From: JANNRW01 sp031401815
Lineage (GTDB): Bacteria; Desulfobacterota; Desulfuromonadia; Geobacterales; DSM-12255
Direction of reading: 5' to 3'
Assembly (NCBI GenBank): GCA_031401815.1
Contig: JANNRW010000451.1
Location: 1-9,959 of the forward strand
Length of the DNA: 9,959 nucleotides
Numbering within the stretch: the first letter of the stretch is position 1; each line of letters starts with the position of its first letter. The position numbers and the translations under genes were made by a program. Below, in pieces: positions 1 through 5,664 of the stretch. Below the pieces are notes generated by a model. It saw nothing but the letters and a program-made list of their open reading frames with translations. It did not search any database and was not told the DNA's origin.

Positions 1-260
1 ATGAAGGATTTCACCAGCGGCAGCATTCCGCCTGTAGCCGACTCGATCGCTGCCCGGCGCTCTTTTGCACTCAGGAATTTTTTCAGATACTTCTTAGCCT
101 TGGTCTTGTCACCTGCAATGTTTTCAGTCATGGAACAGAGCACTCCCACCGGCAATCCATTACGAAACCCGATCACGAGCTTTTCAATCTCCTCGCAGCG
201 TTGTTTCTCTGTCCAGGTCTTGAAGAGGGCAGCGCCCAGGTCACTGCTTTGTGTAAACAT
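1..260 (-). CDS. Unrecognised protein, N-terminal 86 residues, runs off the left edge
   Basis: An open frame runs from an ATG at 260 to the window edge with no stop, giving 86 complete codons. A well-spaced AGGAG (267-271) sits 6 bases before the ATG and fixes the start. The peptide begins MFTQSSDLGAALFKTWTEKQ, is soluble-looking, and has no signal peptide or membrane segment. It is rich in charged residues in the middle, with a lysine cluster around DKTKAKKYLKKF near residue 60. I do not recognise a family. The opposite strand is also open through here, but it lacks a ribosome site and looks like a shadow. The gene follows the ylxP-like gene on the same strand, 234 bp away across a repeat-bearing gap, so co-transcription is uncertain. 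The missing 3' part could reveal a known domain. Confidence 0.7.
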   Translation of the reverse strand, partial: MFTQSSDLGAALFKTWTEKQRCEEIEKLVIGFRNGLPVGVLCSMTENIAGDKTKAKKYLKKFLSAKERRAAIESATGGMLPLVKSF

Positions 261-297
261 GTTGTACTCCTGTTATAGATTTCTGGAAAAAGCATTT

Positions 298-322
298 GCC
301 ACAGAGACACAGAGGCACGGAG
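298..322 (+). repeat. GACACAGAG-type intergenic repeat, left copy of an inverted pair
   Basis: This 25-base purine-rich segment begins GCCACAGAGACAC. Its reverse complement recurs at 452-476 with 22 of 25 positions matching. From memory, sequences of this type are scattered through intergenic spaces of many environmental bacterial genomes, where they also produce spurious reading frames containing SVSPCLCGS-like peptides. The element lies just upstream of the left-edge gene, in the same gap as its partner. Confidence 0.7.
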
Positions 323-451
323 ATAAGCATACAAAAGGTTCAGCCAAGAAAGCGGTTAAATAGGGACCGTTCAGACGGATTTACAGCTGATTTATTCTAA
401 GTCCGACAGACTCCCAGGTTATGTTTTGCATACAAAAAGCTCTGTGATTTC

Positions 452-476
452 CTCTGTGTCTCCGTGTCTCTGTGGC
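452..476 (-). repeat. GACACAGAG-type intergenic repeat, right copy of an inverted pair
   Basis: This is the reverse-complement partner of the copy at 298-322, with three mismatches. The two copies bracket 129 bp, which could fold into a long stem or be a small non-autonomous element. Between them a weaker hairpin can form from 376-383 and 398-405 (eight pairs including one G-U). The ten-base sequence GCATACAAAA also occurs in direct orientation at 327-336 and 428-437, just inside both copies. The right copy starts 19 bp beyond the stop of the ylxP-like gene. Confidence 0.7.
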
Positions 477-494
477 TCAATGCCGCTTTCAGGT

Positions 495-776
495 TCAAAC
501 CTCGGAAATATCCGCCCCGGTAATCTCCACGTCGGGCCACCCCTCATAAATCCAATCCTCCACCCTCTCCAGCTGGGAGCGTGCAATGACCTTGTCAGAG
601 CTGACAGTCACAAACCCAAGCTGGGCAACTCGCGGATTGTCCTGGCGGTCTGTTTCGGCGCATGCCACATTAAAACGGTTTCTGGCGCGCTGCAAGATGC
701 TCTTGATAATACCGCGCTTCTCTTTCAGAGTGAAAGAAGGGAGCGACAGATGAAGTTCAAGACAGTAAATGTGCAT
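495..776 (-). CDS. YlxP/DUF503-family protein
   Basis: This small cytoplasmic protein of 93 residues belongs to the DUF503 (YlxP-like) family. Visible family features are an N-terminal strand (IYCLELHLSLP), the LKEKR segment at residues 18-22 followed by a helix (GIIKSILQRARNRFNV), the AETD segment near 40-43, and PDVEI near the end. Length fits the family, which is usually about 90-95 residues. I chose the ATG at 776. The frame extends upstream to 902, but that extension only re-reads the preceding small gene and has no family similarity. The ribosome site is weak (a GGTG 5 bases upstream), and the gene begins 13 bp after the upstream stop, so translational coupling is likely. Family members usually sit beside infB and rbfA and are poorly characterised. 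Neither neighbour is here, so this may be an extra paralogue. Its biochemical role is unknown. Confidence 0.85.
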   Translation of the reverse strand: MHIYCLELHLSLPSFTLKEKRGIIKSILQRARNRFNVACAETDRQDNPRVAQLGFVTVSSDKVIARSQLERVEDWIYEGWPDVEITGADISEV

Positions 777-789
777 GGATACACCGGTA

Positions 790-966
790 TCAAGAGCCTT
801 CTTCTTTCGTAAAGAGGATAAATGCCATGGCTGGCCGTTTATGGGATTCGCGCATGGCAAACTGCATACCATCGTACCTCCACCCCTTGCCAGTCCATTC
901 ATTCAGAATATCTTCCAGAATATCCTCTGACACTGTAGCAGTCTCGACAATTTTGTATTTAAGCAT
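790..966 (-). CDS. Small DUF4177-like protein
   Basis: A complete 58-residue gene runs from ATG at 966 to TGA at 790, with a clear AGGAG about 5 bases before the start. The product begins MLKYKIVETATVSEDILED and contains a WTGKGWRYDGMQFAMRES segment followed by a hydrophobic strand (AMAFILF). This strand, helix, GW(R/E), strand pattern is what I recall of the DUF4177 family, whose members are typically 50-80 residues and contain a similar LNE...GW core. No signal peptide or membrane helix is seen, so a cytoplasmic location is inferred. The gene is the first of a two-gene unit with the YlxP-like gene 13 bp downstream. Function is unknown. The gene itself is well supported; the family assignment is by eye. 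Confidence 0.75.
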   Translation of the reverse strand: MLKYKIVETATVSEDILEDILNEWTGKGWRYDGMQFAMRESHKRPAMAFILFTKEEGS

Positions 967-996
967 GCTTCTCCTCTTTTAACCACTGTTCAGGGC

Positions 997-1025
997 ATAA
1001 TACCCCTAAAGCCATCTGTTTTAAA
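997..1025 (-). promoter_or_regulatory. Candidate sigma-70 promoter for the DUF4177-ylxP unit
   Basis: On the minus strand, TTTAAA (1020-1025) and TATTAT (997-1002) are separated by exactly 17 bases and lie about 30 bp before the ATG at 966. The -10 box differs from consensus at one or two positions; the -35 box matches four of six. It lies in the 64-bp gap after the ATPase stop. This is predicted from spacing and sequence only. Confidence 0.4.
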
Positions 1026-1030
1026 CAATA

Positions 1031-2242
1031 TCATATCTCCCAGGGCCAGGCACCATGGCCCTCAGGTTTACCCCCATTAAGCGCGACAATACGATACGGC
1101 TCTGACTCGTAATGCTTGCTGAAATATGCAAGCGAAGACTGACGGCACTGAGCGAAACTGAGTTTGACCTCAATCGGTAGCGGAGTATCGCGCTTAGTGA
1201 GTATGAAGTCGATCTCCCGCTTGTCCTTGGTTCGCCAGTAGCGTACGCTTTCCATACCGAATCGCTTTATCAGCTCTGAAAATATGGCCGTTTCGAAGAC
1301 ATTGCCGATCAGCTCTTTTTGCAACCCTTTCAGCCAGAGCATCTGCATCAGTCCGGTATCATGAAAAAAGATCTTCGGCTGTTTGAAAAGTTCAGTCCGG
1401 ATATTGCGGCTGAACGGTCTGACCAGACGGATGATGTAGGTGTTCTCCATGATGAAGAGGTACTTCTCAACTGTCTGTTTTGCCAGTCGGGCACTGTTTG
1501 CCAGTTCATCCACATTAAGCATGCTGCCGCTCTGACCGGCCAGTGCCTCAAGCAACCGGTTGTACTTGTCGATATCCTTGACGCCTGCCAGGTCACGAAT
1601 ATCCTTGCGAACGTAAGTGTCGATGATCTGCTGAAGATACTTTTCCTTCCGCTCTATTTCAGGAGTAAGGACAATGCGTGGATAACCGCCAAAGAGTGCA
1701 AACTCTCGAAAACATTCGCGCAATTCGTCATCTTTGAACAGAGTGCGCCCTTCTCCTTCCACGAATGTAACCCCCCGAAAACGGAGGAATTCCCGAAAAG
1801 AGAGCGGAAAGATTTCAAAGTTGATGGTACGGCCAACCAGGGAGTCACTGAATTTCTCGCGTATTGCAAAACTGGATGAACCGGAAACAATCAGTTTGAT
1901 ACCGCGATGGTGATCAGCCACGAGCTTCAGAAATGAGGATGGATTAGAAAGATACTGGATTTCATCTACGAAAACAAAGAGCGTTTCCTGTGCCGTACTG
2001 ACAGGCATCCCCTGTTCAGCCAGATGGCGAAGGAACTCGTCAACCCCGGCATCCAGTATCCGGAGGTATCTGGAATCCTCCAGATCAATGTAGTAGACCG
2101 GTTTCCCGGCAGCAGCAAGTTGAGCTTTGAGATAATACAGGATGGAGGTCTTGCCTACCTGCCTGGCACCATGGAGAACTATGATTTCTCCGGATGAAAG
2201 CCAGGGGGTAATCTGTTCGACAACATCACGGAGATAGAGCAT
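1031..2242 (-). CDS. AAA ATPase with DUF4143 C-terminal region
   Basis: This 403-residue protein belongs to the AAA_14/DUF4143 family. The N-terminal ATPase domain shows a Walker A motif GARQVGKT (residues 25-32), Walker B LFVFVDEIQ with D93 and E94, and a SGSSS sensor-like strand near 120. A helix-turn-helix-like stretch (DELANSARLAKQTVEKYL) spans about 245-262. The C-terminal part has a nuclease-fold signature: REIDF (D345) then PIEVK (E358, K360), typical of the PD-(D/E)XK-like end of these proteins. The start at 2242 has GGAGGT 8 bases upstream. Another ATG 4 bases further upstream is out of frame. Family members are common, scattered by transfer, and mostly of unknown role. Neighbours on both sides are unrelated, with gaps of 64 and 102 bp, so it is probably a single-gene unit. 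Confidence 0.92.
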   Translation of the reverse strand: MLYLRDVVEQITPWLSSGEIIVLHGARQVGKTSILYYLKAQLAAAGKPVYYIDLEDSRYLRILDAGVDEFLRHLAEQGMPVSTAQETLFVFVDEIQYLSNPSSFLKLVADHHRGIKLIVSGSSSFAIREKFSDSLVGRTINFEIFPLSFREFLRFRGVTFVEGEGRTLFKDDELRECFREFALFGGYPRIVLTPEIERKEKYLQQIIDTYVRKDIRDLAGVKDIDKYNRLLEALAGQSGSMLNVDELANSARLAKQTVEKYLFIMENTYIIRLVRPFSRNIRTELFKQPKIFFHDTGLMQMLWLKGLQKELIGNVFETAIFSELIKRFGMESVRYWRTKDKREIDFILTKRDTPLPIEVKLSFAQCRQSSLAYFSKHYESEPYRIVALNGGKPEGHGAWPWEI

Positions 2243-2344
2243 ACATACAACCTCCAGAGTAGTTGCCTTACATATATATCATACTTAAATAAATATCAAG
2301 TTTACTTTAGGTTATAAATTTCAGCCAAGATTCCTGTGCTAACG

Positions 2345-2983
2345 TTACTGCGGTTGCCTCGCTTTGGCTCGTTTAGCCTTACGAATCGGCTTTTCAACAT
2401 TCGTGCGATCAAGATAGCGATAGTAATCCTCTGTAAGCTCCTTCTCACGGAGCAGATCATCCTGGTCGACGACTAGCATCTCATCACTGTTCGTCTCAAT
2501 AGGCAACTTGCTCTGCTGACTCTTCCGATTCTCTTTAGAAGAGTCTACCGTAGGAGTTTTCATTATTGTAATTGCGGTCGATGGATTATCTGTGTAAACG
2601 AGCGAGCCATCAGGAGCACTCCCCTGATAAACATGATCATCGCGCAACTGCGGCAGGATCCTGAAGTCATAGGCGGTTCTTAGTCGGCCAAAATGCTTGT
2701 CCTCATGAGCTGGGGAACGTACTGTATAGGCGATACGCTGATCCTGCTTAACCATAAATCCATATTCCCGACTGATTTCGATCCACTCCTGTTGACCATA
2801 ATCAGGCAGCACTTCGACATAGGTGCCGTGTTCATAGCGCCGCAGCGACAACACCGTAGCTTCGACAGTAGTGGTTGGATACGTTACAGTTTTTTTCCTG
2901 CTCGCAGCTTCGCACGATTGTTCCCACATCAAGAGAAAAAACAGTAATATCAAGATTGTACGGAATGAATAATTGTAACTCAT
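2345..2983 (-). CDS. Exported protein with DUF4124-like segment and basic tail
   Basis: This 212-residue protein has an N-terminal signal sequence: a hydrophobic run TILILLFFLLMW at residues 9-20, with likely cleavage after the CEA at 24-26. A Cys at 24 raises a lipoprotein alternative, but the preceding residues (EQS) are not a good lipobox. Residues about 38-112 look like a beta-rich domain (EATVLSLRRY, TYVEVLPDYG). VYQGSAPDGSLVYTDNPS at about 118-135 resembles the DUF4124 core (a Y.. .DG...YTD pattern). The last 15 residues are strongly basic (RKAKRAKAR). ATG at 2983 overlaps the upstream stop as ATGA and has AGGA 9 bases upstream, so I preferred it to an upstream in-frame start at 3001. 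It is the last gene of the zinc-ribbon operon. Function is unknown; a periplasmic location is inferred. Confidence 0.8.
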   Translation of the reverse strand: MSYNYSFRTILILLFFLLMWEQSCEAASRKKTVTYPTTTVEATVLSLRRYEHGTYVEVLPDYGQQEWIEISREYGFMVKQDQRIAYTVRSPAHEDKHFGRLRTAYDFRILPQLRDDHVYQGSAPDGSLVYTDNPSTAITIMKTPTVDSSKENRKSQQSKLPIETNSDEMLVVDQDDLLREKELTEDYYRYLDRTNVEKPIRKAKRAKARQPQ

Positions 2984-3534
2984 AGTCGCTGATCCTTGCA
3001 AATTATCCGGTAAAGCACCTGGTAAGGATGTGTGAAACGCTTAAATCCATCCTTATTGTCCGAGTAACCATTATCATTATCAGTATATCGGGAATCGACC
3101 GTACTCCGCTGATTATTAAAGATCCGTACACTCTGGACAGGCTTAAAGAGTAGTCGGGCGCAGTCCATGACCACCTGAGTTTCGTACTCTTCGCGACCGG
3201 AAGCAGCATAACTCTCCTTGGTCATCACGCGATAACGATTACGATTGATATAGATGACGCTTGCTGTGTCATAGTAATAATGGACTCCGTTCTCTGAAGC
3301 CAAATATTCCCAGTTGCGGCTTATTTCGTCATCACTCACCTCAGCCTTGCCCTGGTATTGTTGAGGTACTAACTCAGCTCGGTCAGTGAATTGTCTGTTG
3401 CCAGCCTCATCAGTCCACGAGTAGGTTTCGGCTCTGGCAGCAGTCACAAATCCCATAACTACGACAACCAGCACACCAGCAATCAGGATCATGCTTTTTA
3501 CGTAATACTTATTTGTAGCTTTCATTACAGGCAT
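2980..3534 (-). CDS. Exported DUF4124 protein with surface-adhesin-E-like region
   Basis: This 184-residue exported protein has a basic start, a hydrophobic core SMILIAGVLVVVVMGFV at residues 14-30 and a textbook signal-peptidase site at ARA-ET (35/36). The mature protein opens with a DUF4124 motif (TYSWTDEAGNRQFTD, 37-51). Residues about 75-180 (NWEYLASENGVHYYYDTASV, then a strand-rich region with C125 and C179) resemble the surface-adhesin protein E type fold. That second assignment is by eye and uncertain. A disulphide between the two cysteines is plausible. I chose ATG 3534, which has AGGTG 6 bases upstream. A GTG at 3543 and an ATG at 3525 are in frame with poorer ribosome sites. Its 5' end overlaps the upstream gene by 26 bp, and its stop overlaps the next start, so the three genes are tightly coupled. 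Confidence 0.82.
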   Translation of the reverse strand: MPVMKATNKYYVKSMILIAGVLVVVVMGFVTAARAETYSWTDEAGNRQFTDRAELVPQQYQGKAEVSDDEISRNWEYLASENGVHYYYDTASVIYINRNRYRVMTKESYAASGREEYETQVVMDCARLLFKPVQSVRIFNNQRSTVDSRYTDNDNGYSDNKDGFKRFTHPYQVLYRIICKDQRL

Positions 3535-4411
3535 AGAGTTCACCTCTGAGTTTACTCAGTTCGAAGGAAATGTTTGATAATCTTTCACTGAAATCATAAT
3601 GATGCGTCGTGTACGCATTAGCCAAACCACAAACCTGATTCTGAAGGTTTGATAAGAGTCTTACCTTCACATAGCAGTCAAAGTATTTGTGCGAAGGGAC
3701 AGGTAAACTGCTGAAGGCCGCATCCGCTCCATGCTTTTGTCTTTTGAGAGTTGCCAGATTATCAGCTAGATTTTCAGTAAGAAAATATGGTTGCGCATTC
3801 TGATACCATGTCATTTTGTAGCTGTAATTTTGACTAAGACAGGCATCGGTCATGCTGATCATCAGGTTGATCGCCGTTCCAAATTTGTCCTTGAAATCAT
3901 TGTCGTTTCTTTCCGGTGTAACATTTACCTTCGAATTCTCTGTTGATCGCCGCATTTCCTCGGTATTTTCCGCAATAAACCGGTTATTTTTTGCATTATT
4001 CATTGAACAGGTCATGAAAACCCACATAAGAATAAGCAAAGACAGTACCCGCACAATAAGTGAAGACGCCCTTCGGTCTATCAGATTCTTGTACCACGCA
4101 TCAACTTCACGCACTTCGGAACGGAGCTTAACAAACTCCAGTCTTTCGATATCTTGCTTCCGAACCTTCGTTTGAAGATATTTTTTTATGGATATACCGC
4201 AGATAGCACACATCTCAGCCAAAGGCTGCTCACTGCCGCACTTCGAACAAATCATTCTCTCTCTATTTTGAATAATATCCACTCCGGAACGCTGTGGTAA
4301 TAAATTGAAAATATTGCCGCAGCGGGCGCATGTAAACTGTTGGTCCAGATTTGGCACAGTATTTTCATCTATGTTGACTTTTGTAGAACAGACTGGACAT
4401 TCGATTTTCAT
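3509..4411 (-). CDS. Double zinc-ribbon single-pass membrane protein
   Basis: This 300-residue protein has two N-terminal zinc ribbons. The first uses C5, C8, C28 and C31 (an MJ0042-type ribbon, CPVC...CARCGNIF). The second uses C55, C58, C68 and C71 (CSKCG...CAICGISIKKYL). A charged, probably helical linker follows, then one membrane helix at about 117-135 (SLIVRVLSLLILMWVF). A 160-residue C-terminal domain contains four cysteines (191, 246, 261, 295). Ribbons inside and C-terminal domain in the periplasm is the inferred topology. I chose ATG 4411, with AAGG 7 bases upstream. A TTG at 4426 is in frame but unnecessary. Cysteine positions nearly match those of the upstream gene's product, so the N-termini are paralogous, whereas the C-terminal domains look unrelated. 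I do not recognise the C-terminal domain. The gene sits 33 bp after its paralogue. Confidence 0.85.
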   Translation of the reverse strand: MKIECPVCSTKVNIDENTVPNLDQQFTCARCGNIFNLLPQRSGVDIIQNRERMICSKCGSEQPLAEMCAICGISIKKYLQTKVRKQDIERLEFVKLRSEVREVDAWYKNLIDRRASSLIVRVLSLLILMWVFMTCSMNNAKNNRFIAENTEEMRRSTENSKVNVTPERNDNDFKDKFGTAINLMISMTDACLSQNYSYKMTWYQNAQPYFLTENLADNLATLKRQKHGADAAFSSLPVPSHKYFDCYVKVRLLSNLQNQVCGLANAYTTHHYDFSERLSNISFELSKLRGELYACNESYK

Positions 4412-4444
4412 ACTAATGCCTTGCAAAATGAATTGGATTCACTA

Positions 4445-5212
4445 CTACTTATTCAGATCAATGATTGAGTCGGGATAAGTCGCCACCTGAACTGCATGTA
4501 ATACTGCTTTGCCGTTTTTGTCCGAACCGTTCATTTCGTTGCCTTTGATATATACATCCTTTTTGTCATGCAGGCCAAACTGGCCAGAACCTTCGACAAA
4601 TTTGTAATCTTCAAACAATAAGTGATTGCCGTTATAAGTACCGCGAATAGCCAAGCGATAGCGGGGTATTGTCTCGATCCAATCCATGTATCCCTCGAGC
4701 CTGCCCCGATCAGTAGATTCAATGACTAACAAAAAAGGGTGCTTTTTGCCGCGAAACGACATTTCACCCTGCCAGGTACTTGGCTTAAGCAAATACCCCT
4801 TGTTAAGCTGCCAATCGTAACCAAATCTGACCCAGACGGATAGTACTACAAGTAAAGAAATACCTAATAAATACCTATTTACAAGCAGCTTCCCTGGATG
4901 CGGTTTTTCTGCGGTCTTAGCAAGCTCTGCATTTTGAACGGATTCATTGTCAATGGCTCTCCGAGCCTGTCTGTCAAGATACTTTGCATAAACGAGCCCA
5001 CATTGAGGGCAGATGTCTCCTTCTCCATGGATACCGATAAAAACTCCGCACGAAGGGCATCTATCAGCCTTTATAGTTGATACCGGCTCCTGATTTGAAT
5101 AAACAGGAAACTTTCGTTGACAGCTCTTGCAAGTTGCTTCAACACCGTCTTTCGGGATCTTTACGTCGCCGACATCTTTACTGGATTTACAATAAGGGCA
5201 AGTAATAACCAT
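4445..5212 (-). CDS. Double zinc-ribbon membrane protein with beta-rich C-terminal domain
   Basis: This 255-residue protein is the first gene of the operon. Zinc ribbon 1 uses C5, C8, C28 and C31 (TCPYCKS...CKSCQRKFPV); ribbon 2 uses C52, C55, C68 and C71 (CPSCG...CPQCGLVYAKYL). A membrane helix spans about 112-129 (NRYLLGISLLVVLSVWVRF). The rest (144-240) is rich in alternating strands and glycines, such as WQGEMSFRGKKHPFLLVIES and RGTYNGNHLLFEDY. It looks like a small beta-barrel, though I cannot name the family. The start ATG 5212 has AGAGG 6 bases upstream. Zinc ribbons of this type are often protein- or nucleic-acid-contact modules on the cytoplasmic side; the role here is unknown. Base composition is AT-richer by eye than the transporter genes to the right. 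Confidence 0.87.
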   Translation of the reverse strand: MVITCPYCKSSKDVGDVKIPKDGVEATCKSCQRKFPVYSNQEPVSTIKADRCPSCGVFIGIHGEGDICPQCGLVYAKYLDRQARRAIDNESVQNAELAKTAEKPHPGKLLVNRYLLGISLLVVLSVWVRFGYDWQLNKGYLLKPSTWQGEMSFRGKKHPFLLVIESTDRGRLEGYMDWIETIPRYRLAIRGTYNGNHLLFEDYKFVEGSGQFGLHDKKDVYIKGNEMNGSDKNGKAVLHAVQVATYPDSIIDLNK

Positions 5213-5312
5213 TTATTACCTCTGCCTCTGAAATTGACTCTGGAGGGGGACGAGAAATCACTTGTGTCGGAGAACTTAATAATATTGCTTTATATTTCCC
5301 GCAAGGGAACAA

Positions 5313-5341
5313 AATTTAGTTACGTTCATTGCAATTTTCAA
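5313..5341 (-). promoter_or_regulatory. Candidate sigma-70 promoter of the zinc-ribbon operon
   Basis: Minus-strand TTGAAA (5336-5341) and TAAATT (5313-5318) have a 17-base spacer, matching consensus at five and four of six positions. The implied transcript would start near 5306 and have a leader of about 95 bases before the ATG at 5212. It lies just downstream of the intrinsic terminator, which fits an independent operon start. Confidence 0.45.
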
Positions 5342-5371
5342 AAAAACTGTTTCGAGTTGATTTTTTTCAAC

Positions 5372-5411
5372 AAAAAAACCGCTCAATCATTAAATATCCT
5401 GATTAAAGCGG
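5372..5411 (-). terminator. Intrinsic terminator
   Basis: Read on the minus strand, CCGCT (rightmost arm 5407-5411) pairs with AGCGG (5379-5383). A second stem inside it pairs the five bases at 5385-5389 with those at 5400-5404. Seven T residues follow directly (5372-5378). On the plus strand the same hairpin is followed by CTTTTCTTT, so weaker bidirectional action is possible. It would end transcripts from marR or from the candidate promoter at 5498-5526, upstream of the zinc-ribbon operon. Confidence 0.65.
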
Positions 5412-5497
5412 CTTTTCTTTATCTATGGAATGGAATTACCATTATTGCCCTCATTAAAACATCAATACGCTATTAAAATCCTCCAAATTATGAAGAG

Positions 5498-5526
5498 TTA
5501 GTACGCTAATGACAGATAAAAGTCAA
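5498..5526 (-). promoter_or_regulatory. Possible promoter of a short transcript
   Basis: Minus-strand TTGACT (5521-5526) matches the -35 consensus at five of six positions. TACTAA (5498-5503), 17 bases away, is a poor -10 box. With the terminator at 5372-5411 it would define a transcript of about 120 bases. The evidence is only positional. Confidence 0.25.
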
Positions 5527-5578
5527 TCACCTTTTCTTTTGTCGGGAGAAACCGGCAATTAATCGTTACTTCAATATT

Positions 5579-5633
5579 TGCATTAGAATCAGCAGAGTCC
5601 GGTTAGGTTTTTGCACCAACAATGCATTAGAAT
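5579..5633. repeat. Direct repeat TGCATTAGAAT, two copies
   Basis: The exact 11-base sequence TGCATTAGAAT occurs at 5579-5589 and 5623-5633, with starts 44 bases apart (about four helical turns), within 90 bp of the marR stop. The spacing suits a pair of protein-binding sites on one face of the helix, but chance cannot be excluded in AT-rich DNA. Confidence 0.4.
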
Positions 5634-5664
5634 ATAAAATATTGGCTTATAAGTGCCCTTTTCC

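Larger units (their letters stand above)
5213..5664. other. 452-bp AT-rich intergenic region between marR and the zinc-ribbon operon
   Basis: No protein gene with credible support was found on either strand. It holds, right to left on the minus strand: an 11-base direct repeat (5623-5633 and 5579-5589), a candidate promoter (5498-5526), a GGAGG at 5480-5484 with no proper start codon after it, an intrinsic terminator (5372-5411), a second candidate promoter (5313-5341), and a small TTCCC/GGGAA hairpin at 5296-5309. The only tiny frames (for example 5419-5454, 11 codons, MRAIMVIPFHR) have weak ribosome sites. Confidence 0.6.

Noticed and set aside
1..363. Plus-strand open frame of 120 codons
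   Set aside because: Antisense to the left-edge gene, which has a strong ribosome site; the frame ends within the repeat-bearing gap and has no family features.
426..812. Plus-strand open frame of 128 codons
   Set aside because: It begins in the CACAGAG-type repeat (giving an SVSPCLCGS peptide) and then runs antisense to the YlxP-like gene; no ribosome site.
777..902. N-terminal extension of the YlxP-like protein
   Set aside because: The extra 42 residues re-read the DUF4177-like gene in another frame; family similarity begins at the ATG at 776.
1319..1879. Plus-strand open frame of 186 codons
   Set aside because: Lies wholly antisense inside the DUF4143 ATPase gene, which has intact motifs.
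5419..5454. Eleven-codon leader peptide before the terminator
   Set aside because: No adequate ribosome site and no run of regulatory codons; kept only as part of the short-transcript idea.
5117..5476. Plus-strand open frame of 119 codons crossing into the intergenic region
   Set aside because: Starts antisense in the zinc-ribbon gene and reads through the terminator and promoter; composition is not protein-like and no ribosome site was seen.
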